Positions 9,894 through 19,476 are shown, counted from the stretch's first letter. The stretch: 64,000 nucleotides of DNA from Rhodothermales bacterium (GCA_028278205.1 JANQES010000127.1:44881-108880); one strand, 5' to 3'. Program-made: numbers and translations. Notes: generated by a model from the letters alone, not told the origin.

Positions 9894-10934
9894 ATGAAAG
9901 CACCCCTCAACATCGCTGTCTTCGGGTTGGGCCGGATGGGACGGCTCTATGCACAGACGATAGCGAAACAGGCGCCGCTGGCCCGGCTGTGTGCTGTGGC
10001 TGAACCCGACGCCCAGGCCCGCGCCGATCTGCCGCTCGACGTGCCGTGCGTTTGCGAAACCGCGCAGGAGGCGCTGGCCTTGCCCGGCCTCGACGCCGTC
10101 GTCATCGCCACACCCACCGACACGCACAGCGCCCTGGTGATCGCCGCTGCGCAGGCCGGCAAAGCCATCTTCTGCGAAAAACCCCTCGCCCTGACGCTGG
10201 CCGAAACCCGCGCCGCCCTCGACGTCGTCGCGCAGGCCGGCGTGCCGTTGCAGGTGGGCTTCATGCGGCGCTTCGACACGGCCTACCGGCAGGCCCGGCA
10301 GATGATCGACCACGGGTTGATTGGACGACCTGTGACCTTCAAAGCCATCGGGCGCGATCCGTTTTGCCCCCGCCCGGCCTTTGCCGACCCGGCCCGCAGC
10401 GGCGGCCTGATCCTCGACATGGGCATCCACGATTTTGACCTGGCCCGCTGGCTCGTCGGCAGCGAGGTCGAACGGGTCTCGGCGGAAGGCACCCTCCTGG
10501 TTTGCGACGACCTGCGCGCCGTCGGCGACTTCGACAATGCCGTGATCAACCTGCGGTTCGAAAGCGGGGCGCTGGGCAATGTGGAGGTCAGCCGCAACGC
10601 GTTTTACGGCTACGACATCCGCACCGAAGTGCTGGGCTCCGAGGGCATCGTCCGGATCGGCGGGGCCAAACAGCCTGAGCCGATGCTTTCCACCCGCCAC
10701 GCCGCACCCGCCGCCGGGGCCTATCTGATGAACCGCTTCGCCGAGGCCTACCGCGCCCAACTGGATCACTTCGTGGATTGTTTACTCGACGATCAGCCGC
10801 CCGCCGTCTCCGGCGCCGATGCGCTGGCTGCCTTCGAGATTGCCCTGGCAGCTACCTACGCCGCGCAGACCGGAACGCCGGTGACGCTTAAAGCGGTGCA
10901 GGAAGGATGGAGGCCGGCGCCCTCAGCCTTGTAA
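9894..10934 (+). CDS. Gfo/Idh/MocA oxidoreductase, inositol 2-dehydrogenase-like
   Basis: The 346-residue protein has an N-terminal Rossmann fold (IAVFGLGRMGRLYAQTIA, glycine-rich loop), the family's EKPLALT motif near residue 100 (catalytic Lys), and a C-terminal alpha/beta substrate domain with GGLILDMGIHDFDLARWL (His of the Lys-Asp-His set). The closest type is IolG-like NAD(P)-dependent inositol or pyranose dehydrogenases. Its cytoplasmic substrate is probably a cyclic polyol or sugar acid. No other iol genes are present, so inositol specificity is only a guess. It is monocistronic between AT-rich DNA and a repeat. Confidence 0.88.
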   Translation: MKAPLNIAVFGLGRMGRLYAQTIAKQAPLARLCAVAEPDAQARADLPLDVPCVCETAQEALALPGLDAVVIATPTDTHSALVIAAAQAGKAIFCEKPLALTLAETRAALDVVAQAGVPLQVGFMRRFDTAYRQARQMIDHGLIGRPVTFKAIGRDPFCPRPAFADPARSGGLILDMGIHDFDLARWLVGSEVERVSAEGTLLVCDDLRAVGDFDNAVINLRFESGALGNVEVSRNAFYGYDIRTEVLGSEGIVRIGGAKQPEPMLSTRHAAPAAGAYLMNRFAEAYRAQLDHFVDCLLDDQPPAVSGADALAAFEIALAATYAAQTGTPVTLKAVQEGWRPAPSAL

Positions 10935-10984
10935 AGGACGTTTTCCCTACCTCTCGCTTGATACCCAATCCGGTTGATTAGTTT

Positions 10985-11142
10985 ATGTATGGGAGTGTGG
11001 GAGTATGGGGGTGTGGGAGGATCGCCGAATGATGAGTGTCGAATGGAGAATCTAGTGCGATCATTCGTCCTTCGTCATTCAACACTCGTCATTTCATCCT
11101 CTCCCATACTCCCACACCCCCATACTCCCATACCCCCACACC
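10985..11142. repeat. TACTCCCA-word nested inverted repeat
   Basis: The 288-base gap between the oxidoreductase and the GntP gene is filled by this element. The outer left arm (10987-11021) is made of GGGAGTATGGGGGTGT words and the outer right arm (11101-11142) of CCCATACTCCCACACC words. Nested inside are arms of another word (GAATGATGAGTGTCGAATG at 11027-11045 against CATTCAACACTCGTCATTTC at 11076-11095). Two word types nested in one element is a notable arrangement. Confidence 0.8.
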
Positions 11143-11222
11143 ATCTCAAACATTATCAACGCAAGTCGAATGTAAGCACGCGAGATGGAGAGGGTGAAAG
11201 GGAGATTTCGATTCCGAACTGC

Positions 11223-12557
11223 TCAAAGCACAACCAGCCCCACCAGCCAGAACAGCGCCGCCGCGCTGACGCCGACCGCCGTCGATAGCACCGTGATGAG
11301 CCGGTAGCCCATCTTGACGTCCATCCCGCTCATCTGGGTGACGATCCAGAACATGCTGTCGTTGGCGTGTGAGGCGACCATCGAGCCGGCGCCGATGGCG
11401 AGCACCATGAGCGCTTTGCCCAGGGGTGCGTCGAGGCCGAGTGGTTCGGCCAGCGGGGCCAGCAGCGAGGCCGTCGTGATGATGGCTACCGTGGCCGAGC
11501 CTTGCGCAGCGCGGAGGGCGGCAGCAATCAAAAAAGGCAGCCACAGGCCGAGGCCGGCGCCAACCAGGCCCTGCCCGATCAAGTCGACGATGCCGGAGTT
11601 TTGCAGCACCTTGCCAAAAGCGCCGCCGGCGCCCGTAATCAAGATGATAACCGCGCCGCCGAGCATCGCCTCGCCGATCCAGCCGGAGCCGGAGAGCATC
11701 TCTTTGTCGAGCTTTTTGGGCAGCGTCAGCGCCAGCACGACGCCGAGCAGCAGGGCCACGAGCGGCGTCCCGATAAACCCGATGGCGCCGGCTATCCAGC
11801 CCGTCCCGAACGGGTGGGAGGGGAGTTCAGCCACCGATCTCAGGACGATGAGCAGGAGTGGCACGAGGATGGGCATAAAGGCTTTCGCCGGGCGCGGGGC
11901 TTCCTCCGGCGCGGCATGCTCCATCGGCATGAGCCCCGCCGCCGGGTCCAGATACATCCGACCCGCCCACTTCTCGGCATAAAACCAGCCCAGCAGCACC
12001 ACCACCAGCGTCACGGGCACGCCGATCAGCAAGACGAGGCCCAGGTCGGCGCCGATGATGCCGGCGGCGGCGATAGGCCCCGGCGTCGGCGGCACCATCG
12101 TATGCGCGATCATCAGGCCCATCACGAGCGCCATGACCGTTGTGGCCAGCGAGAGTTTGGCGCGCAGCGTCAGGGCCTGGTTCAACGGCGCGAGCATCAC
12201 AAACGCCGAATCGGCGAAGACAGGAATCGAAGAGACGTAGCCCACCAGCGACATCGCCAGCGGCACGCGTTTGGCCCCTAGACGCTTCAGCACCCACGCA
12301 GCGATGACGGCAGCGCCCCCCGAACGCTCCAGAAACGTGCCGATGATGACCCCCGCAATGATGACGATACCGACGCCGCCGACTACCCCGCCGAACCCAT
12401 CTTCGATGGAGGTGATGAGCACTTCCAGGTCCATCCCCGAACAGAGCCCGAAAAACAACGCCGCGAGGATCAACGCGAGAAAGGCATGCAGGTTGAGCTT
12501 CGTGGTCGTAAAAACGATGATCGCGACGCTGACCAGGAGCAGGAGGATGAGGAGCAT
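11223..12557 (-). CDS. GntP-family gluconate/sugar-acid permease
   Basis: The 444-residue inner-membrane protein has about 12 hydrophobic segments and is of the GntP (gluconate:H+ symporter) family. Recognisable parts are the N-terminal FTTTKLNLHAFLALILAALF, GGVGIVIIAGVIIGTFLERS, GYVSSIPVFADSAFVMLAPL and AHTMVPPTPGPIAAAGIIGA, all typical of GntP. Family members import gluconate, idonate, fructuronate or glycerate. It lies on the same strand just downstream of the YjhG-type dehydratase, so import of the acid that enzyme dehydrates is the natural inference. Confidence 0.93.
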   Translation of the reverse strand: MLLILLLLVSVAIIVFTTTKLNLHAFLALILAALFFGLCSGMDLEVLITSIEDGFGGVVGGVGIVIIAGVIIGTFLERSGGAAVIAAWVLKRLGAKRVPLAMSLVGYVSSIPVFADSAFVMLAPLNQALTLRAKLSLATTVMALVMGLMIAHTMVPPTPGPIAAAGIIGADLGLVLLIGVPVTLVVVLLGWFYAEKWAGRMYLDPAAGLMPMEHAAPEEAPRPAKAFMPILVPLLLIVLRSVAELPSHPFGTGWIAGAIGFIGTPLVALLLGVVLALTLPKKLDKEMLSGSGWIGEAMLGGAVIILITGAGGAFGKVLQNSGIVDLIGQGLVGAGLGLWLPFLIAAALRAAQGSATVAIITTASLLAPLAEPLGLDAPLGKALMVLAIGAGSMVASHANDSMFWIVTQMSGMDVKMGYRLITVLSTAVGVSAAALFWLVGLVVL

Positions 12558-12576
12558 ATCGGTGAGGGGACAGGGA

Positions 12577-12671
12577 GTGTTTTAGTGTTTTGGTGTTCGA
12601 GTGTTATAGTGTTTTAGTGTTTGACTCAGATCAACTAAAACACTAAAAAACCATAACACTAAAAAACCATA
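12577..12671. repeat. ACACTAAA-word inverted repeat, copy 3
   Basis: The left arm (12577-12622) consists of six GTGTTTTA/GTGTTTTG/GTGTTCGA words. The right arm (12634-12671) carries complementary ACACTAAA words, with TCAACTAAAACAC at the junction as in copies 1 and 2. It occupies the gap between the dehydratase and permease genes and could form a long imperfect stem in their shared transcript. Confidence 0.8.
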
Positions 12672-12706
12672 CGACCGAATACCTCTCAGCAGGGTATCCA
12701 CATCGT

Positions 12707-14677
12707 TCACCCATCCCGAAGCCGTTCGATGATCCGGTCGACGTCGTAGACGCAGCCGCCCCAGGTGCCGCCGCTGGCTGCTTGCAGGGCGGCCCACAAG
12801 CGGGTGTCGGCGGGGAGGTCGGGGCGGGGCGACAGGTCTGGTCGCGGTGGGCGCGCGGCCAGGAGGGCATCGCCGCGCGCGATGCTCCAGGCGTCGGGTG
12901 CATCGCCGGCCTGGCCCACGAGATTGACGGATCCTTCCAGCCGGTTCCGGTCTATGATGATCTCGATGATATCGCCTTCCCGGAGCTTTCCGATGGGGCC
13001 GCCTGCGAGGGCTTCCGGCCCGACGTGGCCGATGCAGGCGCCCGTGCTGACGCCGCTGAAGCGGGCATCCGTAAGCAGGGCCACGTCTTTGCCCCAGGAA
13101 ACGTACTTCAGCGCCGACGTCACCTGATAAGTCTCTTCCATGCCGCTTCCCATCGGCCCGGCGCACAGGAGCGCGATCACGTCGCCCGGTCTGACGGCGC
13201 CTGCCTTGACCGCCGCGATGGCCGCCGGTTCACTGGTGAAGACACGCGCCGGTCCTCGCTTGCGGTAGACGCCGTCGGCATCGACCACCGAGGGGTCGAG
13301 GGCGGTACTTTTGATCACGGAGCCTTCCGGGGCGAGGTTGCCACGCGGGAAGGTGACGGTGCTGGTCAATCCACGAGTCGCCGCGCGGTCCGGGTCGAGA
13401 ATCACGTCGTCCGGGTCGATGCCGTCGCTGGTGTGGAGCACCTCGCGCAGGCGAGCGCGCCGTTGGGAGGTTTCCCATCGATCCAGCAGCGCGCCCAGCC
13501 GCTGGCCTGAGGCGGTCTCGACGTCCAGATCGAGCAGATCGAGGCGGCGCAGGTGGCGCATCACCTCCGGGACGCCGCCGGCCAGGAACACCCGCACCGT
13601 CGGATGCCCGACCGGGCCGTTGGGCAGCACATCGACGAGGCGCGGCGTCCGGCGGTTTACGTCGATCCAGTCTTCGACGGACGGGCGCGGCAGGCCCGCC
13701 GCGTGCGCGATGGCCGGAATGTGCAGCAGCAGGTTGGTCGAGCCGCCGAAAGCGGCGTGTACCACCATGGCGTTGCGCAGGGCGGCCTCGGTCACGATCT
13801 CCCGCATCTGGCGGCCCTGGCGCTCCATCTCGACGAGCGCCCGCGCGGAGGCCCGCGCCAGATCCTTCCAGATGAGTTGCCCGGAGGGCGCGAGCGCCGC
13901 GTGCACCACCGTCAGCCCCAGCGCCTCGGCGACGACCTGCGACGTGGCCGCCGTGCCCAGGAACTGGCAGCCGCCGCCGGGCGAGGCGCAGGCCCGGCAT
14001 CCCATCTCCTGCGCGTATTCGAGCGTGACCTCGCCCTGCGCGAACCGCGCCGAGAGGCTTTGCACGGCCCCCAGATCTTCGCCATGCGTCGGCGGGAGCG
14101 TGACGCCGCCGGGGACGAGCACGCCAGGCAACCTATCGAGGCCGGCCAGCGCCATCATCATCGCTGGCAGGCCTTTGTCGCACGTGGCGATGCCCATCAC
14201 GCCGCGCCGCGTGGGCAGGCACCGGATCAGGCGGCGCAGGACCACGGCGGCGTCGTTGCGATAGGGCAGGCTGTCCATCATGCCGGCAGTGCCCTGGATC
14301 CGCCCGTCGCACGGATCCGAGCAAAAGCCGGCAAAGGGGATCGCGCCGAGGTGCCGGATCTCATGCGCGGCCTCCTGCACGAGCAAGCCGATTTCCCAGT
14401 GGCCGGTGTGATAGCCCAGCGCGATGGGCGTGCCGTCGGGCGCCCGCACGCCGCCGGCTGTGCTGAGGATGAGAAACGGTTTGCGGCCAGCCTCTTCGGG
14501 GCGCCACCCCATCCCGATGTTTTGCGTCAGGGCGAACAAATCGCCGCTGGGGGCCTCGCGCAGCATCTCGGCGGTCACGGGCATCCGGCCCTCCGGACCG
14601 GGCGCGTGGGTCTGCACCGCCAGCACCGATGGGTCGGGCGGGAAAAGGAGATCTTCGACGATGGACGAGGTAGACAT
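12707..14677 (-). CDS. YjhG/YagF-type sugar-acid dehydratase (IlvD/Edd family)
   Basis: The 656-residue protein matches the long YjhG/YagF subgroup of Fe-S sugar-acid dehydratases, known for D-xylonate dehydration to 2-keto-3-deoxy-xylonate. Cluster-ligand cysteines lie in FAGFCSDPCDGRIQGT and GIATCDKGLPAMMMALAG, with a further Cys-rich GCRACASPGGGCQFLGTAAT. The C-terminal swivel domain contains GPMGSGMEETYQV. The start at 14677 (MSTSSIVEDLL) is chosen because the 71 residues further upstream translate the intergenic palindrome. The FAH-family gene is divergent 200 bases away and the GntP permease is downstream. The sugar acid could be xylonate or another aldonate. Confidence 0.9.
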   Translation of the reverse strand: MSTSSIVEDLLFPPDPSVLAVQTHAPGPEGRMPVTAEMLREAPSGDLFALTQNIGMGWRPEEAGRKPFLILSTAGGVRAPDGTPIALGYHTGHWEIGLLVQEAAHEIRHLGAIPFAGFCSDPCDGRIQGTAGMMDSLPYRNDAAVVLRRLIRCLPTRRGVMGIATCDKGLPAMMMALAGLDRLPGVLVPGGVTLPPTHGEDLGAVQSLSARFAQGEVTLEYAQEMGCRACASPGGGCQFLGTAATSQVVAEALGLTVVHAALAPSGQLIWKDLARASARALVEMERQGRQMREIVTEAALRNAMVVHAAFGGSTNLLLHIPAIAHAAGLPRPSVEDWIDVNRRTPRLVDVLPNGPVGHPTVRVFLAGGVPEVMRHLRRLDLLDLDVETASGQRLGALLDRWETSQRRARLREVLHTSDGIDPDDVILDPDRAATRGLTSTVTFPRGNLAPEGSVIKSTALDPSVVDADGVYRKRGPARVFTSEPAAIAAVKAGAVRPGDVIALLCAGPMGSGMEETYQVTSALKYVSWGKDVALLTDARFSGVSTGACIGHVGPEALAGGPIGKLREGDIIEIIIDRNRLEGSVNLVGQAGDAPDAWSIARGDALLAARPPRPDLSPRPDLPADTRLWAALQAASGGTWGGCVYDVDRIIERLRDG

Positions 14678-14741
14678 GGGCACGTGGGTGGAGGGGGAGG
14701 GGCAAAATATAAGATGATTTGCACTATTTTCTAGCCTCAGT

Positions 14742-14810
14742 ACATCCCGTTCGCCGAACGGGATTTCAGACGCATTGTTGGGCGTTTGGTCCCATTCGGC
14801 GAACGGGATG
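14742..14810. repeat. CCCGTTCGCCGAACGGG palindrome pair
   Basis: A perfect 21-base palindrome (14744-14764, ATCCCGTTCGCCGAACGGGA plus T) is followed 27 bases later by a second copy of its arms (14791-14809). The element lies in the divergent promoter gap between the dehydratase and FAH-family genes. A related GTCCCGCTCGCCGAGCGGGA occurs at 31706, so it is a dispersed element more than a dedicated operator. Confidence 0.7.
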
Positions 14811-14884
14811 GGGCATCGTTCAAATCCGGATCTACTAAGCCGGTTTTTCTGCACGATAAAGGCACGGCGAGATTTTACAGACTT

Positions 14885-15739
14885 ATGCACAGTTCAGGAA
14901 TCAAACTATACCGGACCACAGACGGCCTGCGCGTCGAAATCGCCGGACGTCATTACAGCGTGGGGAATACCTCCTGGGATGCGCTCTTTAATGATCCTGA
15001 TCTGTACGAGCGTTTGAGGCAGGCTGCCGGGGCCGCCCATGAAGTGCCCCCTCCGGCTCCGGAGCACCTCCTGCCGCCGATCGATGGGCAGGAGGTCTGG
15101 GCGGCGGGGGTGACCTACATGCGCAGTAAAGCCGCCCGCATGACCGAGGCGGCAGAAGCCGGCGGCGGCGACTTCTACGACCGTATTTACGAGGCCGCGC
15201 GGCCCGAACTCTTCTTCAAGGCGACGCGCCATCGTGTAGCCGGCCATGGGCAGGCCGTGCGGATCCGCCGGGATTCGCGCTGGAGTGTTCCGGAGCTGGA
15301 ACTGGCCCTGGCCGTCAACGCCGCCGGGCACATCGCCGGCTATACGATTGGCAACGACGTGAGCGCGCGGGACATCGAAGGCGAGAACCCGCTCTATTTG
15401 CCGCAGGCCAAGGTCTACGATCAGTGTTGCGGGCTTGGCCCGGCGGTGCTCGTCGCCGCCGAGCCGCTGCCGGCTGATACCGCCATCCACCTCGCCATCG
15501 CGCGCGACGGGGCAGCGGTTTTCGAGGGGACGACCACCCTTGCGGCCATGAAGCGGACGCCGGAGGAACTGGTCGATTTTCTCTTTCGCGACAACAGTTT
15601 TCCGGCAGGATGTTTCCTCCTCACCGGAACGGGCATCGTGCCGCCGGATGCCTTTTCGCTGCGCGCCGGAGACCGCATTCGCATTACCATCGACCCGATT
15701 GGGACGCTCGAAAACCGCGTCATCCAGCATCATGAATAA
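14885..15739 (+). CDS. Fumarylacetoacetate hydrolase-family protein, likely keto-deoxy-sugar-acid dehydratase
   Basis: The 284-residue cytoplasmic enzyme carries the FAH fold: AAGVTYMRSKAARMTE, RPELFFKATRHRVAGHG, the metal-site stretch SVPELELALAVN, GYTIGNDVSARDIEGENPLY and LPQAKVYDQCCGLGPAVL. FAH members next to YjhG-type dehydratases commonly act on 2-keto-3-deoxy-pentonates (Weimberg-type step to 2-oxoglutarate semialdehyde). I infer that role from context. The ATG at 14885 follows the palindrome pair; an upstream in-frame ATG (14786) would only translate that repeat. No 2-oxoglutarate-semialdehyde dehydrogenase is in the window, so the pathway is incomplete here. Confidence 0.85.
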   Translation: MHSSGIKLYRTTDGLRVEIAGRHYSVGNTSWDALFNDPDLYERLRQAAGAAHEVPPPAPEHLLPPIDGQEVWAAGVTYMRSKAARMTEAAEAGGGDFYDRIYEAARPELFFKATRHRVAGHGQAVRIRRDSRWSVPELELALAVNAAGHIAGYTIGNDVSARDIEGENPLYLPQAKVYDQCCGLGPAVLVAAEPLPADTAIHLAIARDGAAVFEGTTTLAAMKRTPEELVDFLFRDNSFPAGCFLLTGTGIVPPDAFSLRAGDRIRITIDPIGTLENRVIQHHE

Positions 15740-15740
15740 A

Positions 15741-15769
15741 GCAGCGCAATCCTGCGCCAGATCTTTTTT
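15741..15769 (+). terminator. Weak terminator after the FAH-family gene
   Basis: GCGCA pairs with TGCGC around a four-base loop (15744-15757) and is followed by TTTTTT within ten bases. It sits two bases past the FAH stop codon. The stem is short, so efficiency is uncertain. Confidence 0.45.
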
Positions 15770-15902
15770 GATGCAGTGATGCCCGTTTTTTCGATCCGAA
15801 ACGCTGGGGTGGGTCGTCAAAGTCGTTCATCGGGGGATCCCAAAGTCTTCTTGATCGCCTGTCGGTCAATGTGTCAGGGCCTTACTAATTGCACGAATTA
15901 TT

Positions 15903-15948
15903 GGAAGCGCTCCCTGTTGACATACCAGCGTTAAACCTTGATATTATC
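15903..15948 (+). promoter_or_regulatory. Candidate promoter and LacI-type operator ahead of the TonB receptor
   Basis: The 500-base gap 15740-16239 contains no gene. GGAAGCGCTCCC (15903-15914) is a 12-base palindrome with two mismatches and a central CG pair, the usual layout of LacI-family operators. TTGACA follows at 15917 and TATTAT at 15942, 19 bases apart. Downstream, a GGAGG site (16227-16231) precedes the ATG at 16240. A LacI regulator is encoded far away at 57.5 kb, and any link is speculative. Confidence 0.4.
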
Positions 15949-16239
15949 TAACTAAGCTCCCACGTCACGCTGTCTCCGTCACAGAGCGGTACTTCGTATA
16001 GATGAGTTACATCCAAAGTGCCAGGGCCGCAAGATCGGTTGCTCATCGCTTAGCCGGTCATCCCCTCAGAGTGATTCCGGTGCTTTCGATGTGTACCCAC
16101 CCTGGTCTTCGATCAGTGCCGAGCCGGTTGCTGGCGAAGGCCTTCGCGAAACGGTTCCATCACCCCCGATGCCACTGCACGACCCCTCGGTGTCAGGATG
16201 GCTCGTATTCCTAACCAACCACGTCTGGAGGATCGTACC

Positions 16240-19200
16240 ATGAGGTTGGCAAAGCTACTGTGCTTGTTTGCGCTTCTGGTGTTCACGGCGACCGCTGCAT
16301 TTGCCCAGAGAGGAAAGATCTCCGGGGTCGTCACCGATGCCACGACCGGAGAGACGCTTCCCGGTGTTAACGTGGCCATTGTAGGCACCACGCAAGGCGC
16401 CGTCACCGATGCCGACGGATTCTACTTCATTGTCAACGTGCGGCCCGGTGAGTATGATCTCCGCGCCTCGTTCATCGGCTATACGCCGGAGGTCTTCGAG
16501 GGCATCCGGGTTAACATCGACCTGACGACGGAGATCAACTTTGAACTGCAAGAGGAGGCAGTCGGCTTGGAAGAGGTCGTCGTCACCTCGGTGCGCCCGG
16601 TGGTGCAACGCGACGTTTCGGCCAGTGTCGCCAACATCACCGCCGAAGAAATCGAGAACCTGCCGCTCACCGACGTCGAGAATGTCGTCGGGCTGCAAGC
16701 CGGTTTCGAGCGCGGCCTGACGATTCGCGGCTTCGGCGGCGATCAGGTTCAGTTCCTCGTCGACGGCATGTCTACGGCCAGCGGCCGGGACAACGCGCCG
16801 TTTACGGGGGTCAGCTATACGTCGGTGCAGGAGTTGCAGGTGCAGACGGGCGGCTTCAACGCCGAGTACGGCAACGTGCGTTCGGGGTTGATTAACGTGG
16901 TCACGAAAGATCCGGAGCGCAACCGCTACACCGTCGATGCCATCGTGCGCTACAGCCCGTCCTCGCAAAAAAACTTTCCCGGCGTGGATGTCGAAGGCAA
17001 TGACGTCGATCTGCTGAGTTCGGACAACGGTTTCTACGTCCGTCCGCTGGTTGATCCGGAGGTGGCGATGAACGGGACGAGCAACTGGCCCGAATGGAAG
17101 CAGCGCGAGTACATGTCGTTCCCCGGATGGGAGGCTATTGCGAGTAACTATAACAATAGCAACGGCACCAACTTTTCGGCCCAGGAGCTTCAGTCGGTCT
17201 TTTTCGATCACTTCTTGCGCAAAGACCTGGAAGTCAACTCGCCCGACTACGAGATCGATGCGACCATCGGCGGGCCGGTGCCGGGGCTCCACAGGCTGCT
17301 GGGCGACCTGCGCTTCCAGGCCTCCTATCGCAACACGCAGACGGCCTATGAGTATGCCGGGTTTGCGCGCGATGCCTTCCAGGAACACGTGGGGCAAGGC
17401 AAGTTGATCTCGAACTTTGCGCCCGGCATGACGCTCGTCGTCCAGGGCCTCTACAGCCAGCAGTTGGGCCTCAACCGGAGCGAATCCGGCCAACCGAACC
17501 TGACGACGGGCGGGCGGCTCTTCTATCCGTGGGACGGCGGTGTGCAGTCGATGTTCACCACGGCAGGCGGCGGCGACGATCTTCGCTCGATGGGCGAATA
17601 CTTTACCGATCTGCTCTTCCACAAGATGGACATCGACCGGACGATGATCGGGGCGAATTTTACGCATGCGTTGAGCGCCAACACCTTCTACGAGGTCCAA
17701 CTCCAGAGCAGCAGCACCGACTATTTCACGCGGACCATCGGGGATCGTAATGAAGATCCGACCTTCTCGTACCTGGGCGGGCAGCTTATGCTCAACGAAG
17801 CGCCCTTCGGCTACACGCAGAAGGACCGCGCCGACGATATCGGCGTGGGCATGCGTACTGCCGGACACTGGGGCAGCGGCTACGACAACTCGACCGTGCA
17901 GCGTTTCACTGGCCGGTTCGACATCACCAGCCAGTTGAACCGCTACCTTCTGGCCAAGGCCGGCGTCGAGTATATCTACTCCGACTACGACATCGACTAC
18001 GGCGAGGACGATCCGGAGCACCCGCACAACGGCGACCCCAAATGGCTCTGGCACCGCAAGCCGCAGCAGGCCGCGGCCTACGCCCAGACCAAGCTGGAGT
18101 TCAGGGGCATGATCGCCAACCTCGGCGTGCGGCTCGACTACTTCCACGCCGGCGGCGACTGGTATGTCTTCGATGATTATGATCGCGCCTTCTCAGCCGT
18201 CTTTGGCGTCGATCAGATCGACGAAGTGCTCGAACAGGAACCGACCGAGCGCCAGGCGGCCTTGAGCCCGCGTATTGGGATTTCCTTCCCCGTTACCGAC
18301 GACAGCAAGCTCTACTTCAACTACGGCCACTTCCGCAACGCACTCCAGCCTATCCGGCTCTTCAACGTCCAGGAGAACTTCACCGGCGCGGTCGTCGGCA
18401 TCGGCAACCCCGACCACCCGATGCCCCGGACGGTGGCCTACGAACTGGGTTACGAGCAGAACCTGTTCGACCAGTACCTGCTCCGCGTGGCCGGCTACTA
18501 CCGGGATCTGAGCCAGCAGCCGCGCGACGTGCGCTACATCAGCCTCGACGACCTCGTCAATTATCAGGTCGCTTTGCCCTGGAACTACGGCGACGTGCGG
18601 GGCTTCGAGATCACGGTGTCGAAGAACCGAGGCGATTGGATTCGCGGGTTCCTCAACTACACCTACATGGTGCGTAAGACGGGCAACTTCGGCTTCAGCC
18701 AGTTCGACGAGAACACCACGGCGCAGAGCAACTTCGTCTTGAGCACCACCGAGCACTACACGAGCAAGCCCATCCCTGAGCCGTTTGCCCGGTTCAACAT
18801 CGAAGTGCTCCTGCCCAAGGATCTGGGGCCTGAAATTGCCGGGGGATATCCGCTCGGCGACTGGCGCATCAACTTCCTCGGCGAATGGCGCCAGGGCATC
18901 GCCATGACCTGGGACGGGCTCAATCTCTCTGCCGCCACGGGCTCGGGGCCGCGTGAATTCCAGGGCAACGTGCGCTGGAAGAACTACCGTATGCTCGACA
19001 TGCGCCTGACCAAGAGCTTCAACACGAGCCTCGGCAGCGCGCAGTTCTTTGTCGATATCAACAACGTGCTCAACATCCGCCACATGTACCACGCCGCAGG
19101 CAACCTGTGGGAAGCCGGCGACGCCGACTTGCAGCGGTACATGCAATCGTTGCACCTGCCCAGGGAGACCATCCCTGACTCCCCCGAATTCGGGCTCTAC

Positions 19201-19476
19201 GGTGATGATCAGCCGGGTGATTTCCGGGAGCCGGGCGTTGCCTTTGTGCCCATCATCGAAGGCGCCCTGCCCGATGCGGGCGAGGCCCAGCCGCTCTACT
19301 ACGTGCCTGATGAAAATCAGTACTACCAGTGGAACGGCAGTGGCTTCTCGCCTGCCGATCAGGGCAGAGTCAATCAGGTGCTCGATGACAAGGCCTACAT
19401 CAACATGCCCAACCGGGCTTCGAGCGCCTTCCTGAATCCGCGCAACGTCTTCTTCGGCGTGCGCCTGTCCTTCTGA
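16240..19476 (+). CDS. TonB-dependent outer-membrane receptor with CarboxypepD_reg domain
   Basis: The 1078-residue receptor starts MRLAKLLCLFALLVFTATAA with a Sec signal ending FAQ. Residues about 25-105 form a carboxypeptidase-regulatory-like domain (GKISGVVTDATTGETLPGVN). They are followed by a plug (about 110-240, IRGFGGDQVQFLVDGM, QVQTGGFNAEYGNVRSGLIN) and a 22-strand-type barrel ending in VFFGVRLSF with the terminal aromatic residue. It is SusC-like in architecture, but no SusD follows. Instead come a T9SS cargo protein and a PorV-like protein on the same strand, suggesting one surface assembly. A good GGAGG ribosome site supports this start; the upstream ATG at 16198 is rejected. Confidence 0.93.
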   Translation: MRLAKLLCLFALLVFTATAAFAQRGKISGVVTDATTGETLPGVNVAIVGTTQGAVTDADGFYFIVNVRPGEYDLRASFIGYTPEVFEGIRVNIDLTTEINFELQEEAVGLEEVVVTSVRPVVQRDVSASVANITAEEIENLPLTDVENVVGLQAGFERGLTIRGFGGDQVQFLVDGMSTASGRDNAPFTGVSYTSVQELQVQTGGFNAEYGNVRSGLINVVTKDPERNRYTVDAIVRYSPSSQKNFPGVDVEGNDVDLLSSDNGFYVRPLVDPEVAMNGTSNWPEWKQREYMSFPGWEAIASNYNNSNGTNFSAQELQSVFFDHFLRKDLEVNSPDYEIDATIGGPVPGLHRLLGDLRFQASYRNTQTAYEYAGFARDAFQEHVGQGKLISNFAPGMTLVVQGLYSQQLGLNRSESGQPNLTTGGRLFYPWDGGVQSMFTTAGGGDDLRSMGEYFTDLLFHKMDIDRTMIGANFTHALSANTFYEVQLQSSSTDYFTRTIGDRNEDPTFSYLGGQLMLNEAPFGYTQKDRADDIGVGMRTAGHWGSGYDNSTVQRFTGRFDITSQLNRYLLAKAGVEYIYSDYDIDYGEDDPEHPHNGDPKWLWHRKPQQAAAYAQTKLEFRGMIANLGVRLDYFHAGGDWYVFDDYDRAFSAVFGVDQIDEVLEQEPTERQAALSPRIGISFPVTDDSKLYFNYGHFRNALQPIRLFNVQENFTGAVVGIGNPDHPMPRTVAYELGYEQNLFDQYLLRVAGYYRDLSQQPRDVRYISLDDLVNYQVALPWNYGDVRGFEITVSKNRGDWIRGFLNYTYMVRKTGNFGFSQFDENTTAQSNFVLSTTEHYTSKPIPEPFARFNIEVLLPKDLGPEIAGGYPLGDWRINFLGEWRQGIAMTWDGLNLSAATGSGPREFQGNVRWKNYRMLDMRLTKSFNTSLGSAQFFVDINNVLNIRHMYHAAGNLWEAGDADLQRYMQSLHLPRETIPDSPEFGLYGDDQPGDFREPGVAFVPIIEGALPDAGEAQPLYYVPDENQYYQWNGSGFSPADQGRVNQVLDDKAYINMPNRASSAFLNPRNVFFGVRLSF

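Noticed and set aside
10985..11142. CRISPR-like repetition
   Set aside because: Words are degenerate, contiguous, far shorter than CRISPR repeats, inverted in the second half and have no unique spacers; no cas gene is present.
16255..18147. A 630-codon minus-strand frame opposite the TonB receptor
   Set aside because: Composition is Arg/Val/Ala-rich without domains and it mirrors the receptor's codon structure; the receptor reading has a signal peptide, plug and barrel.
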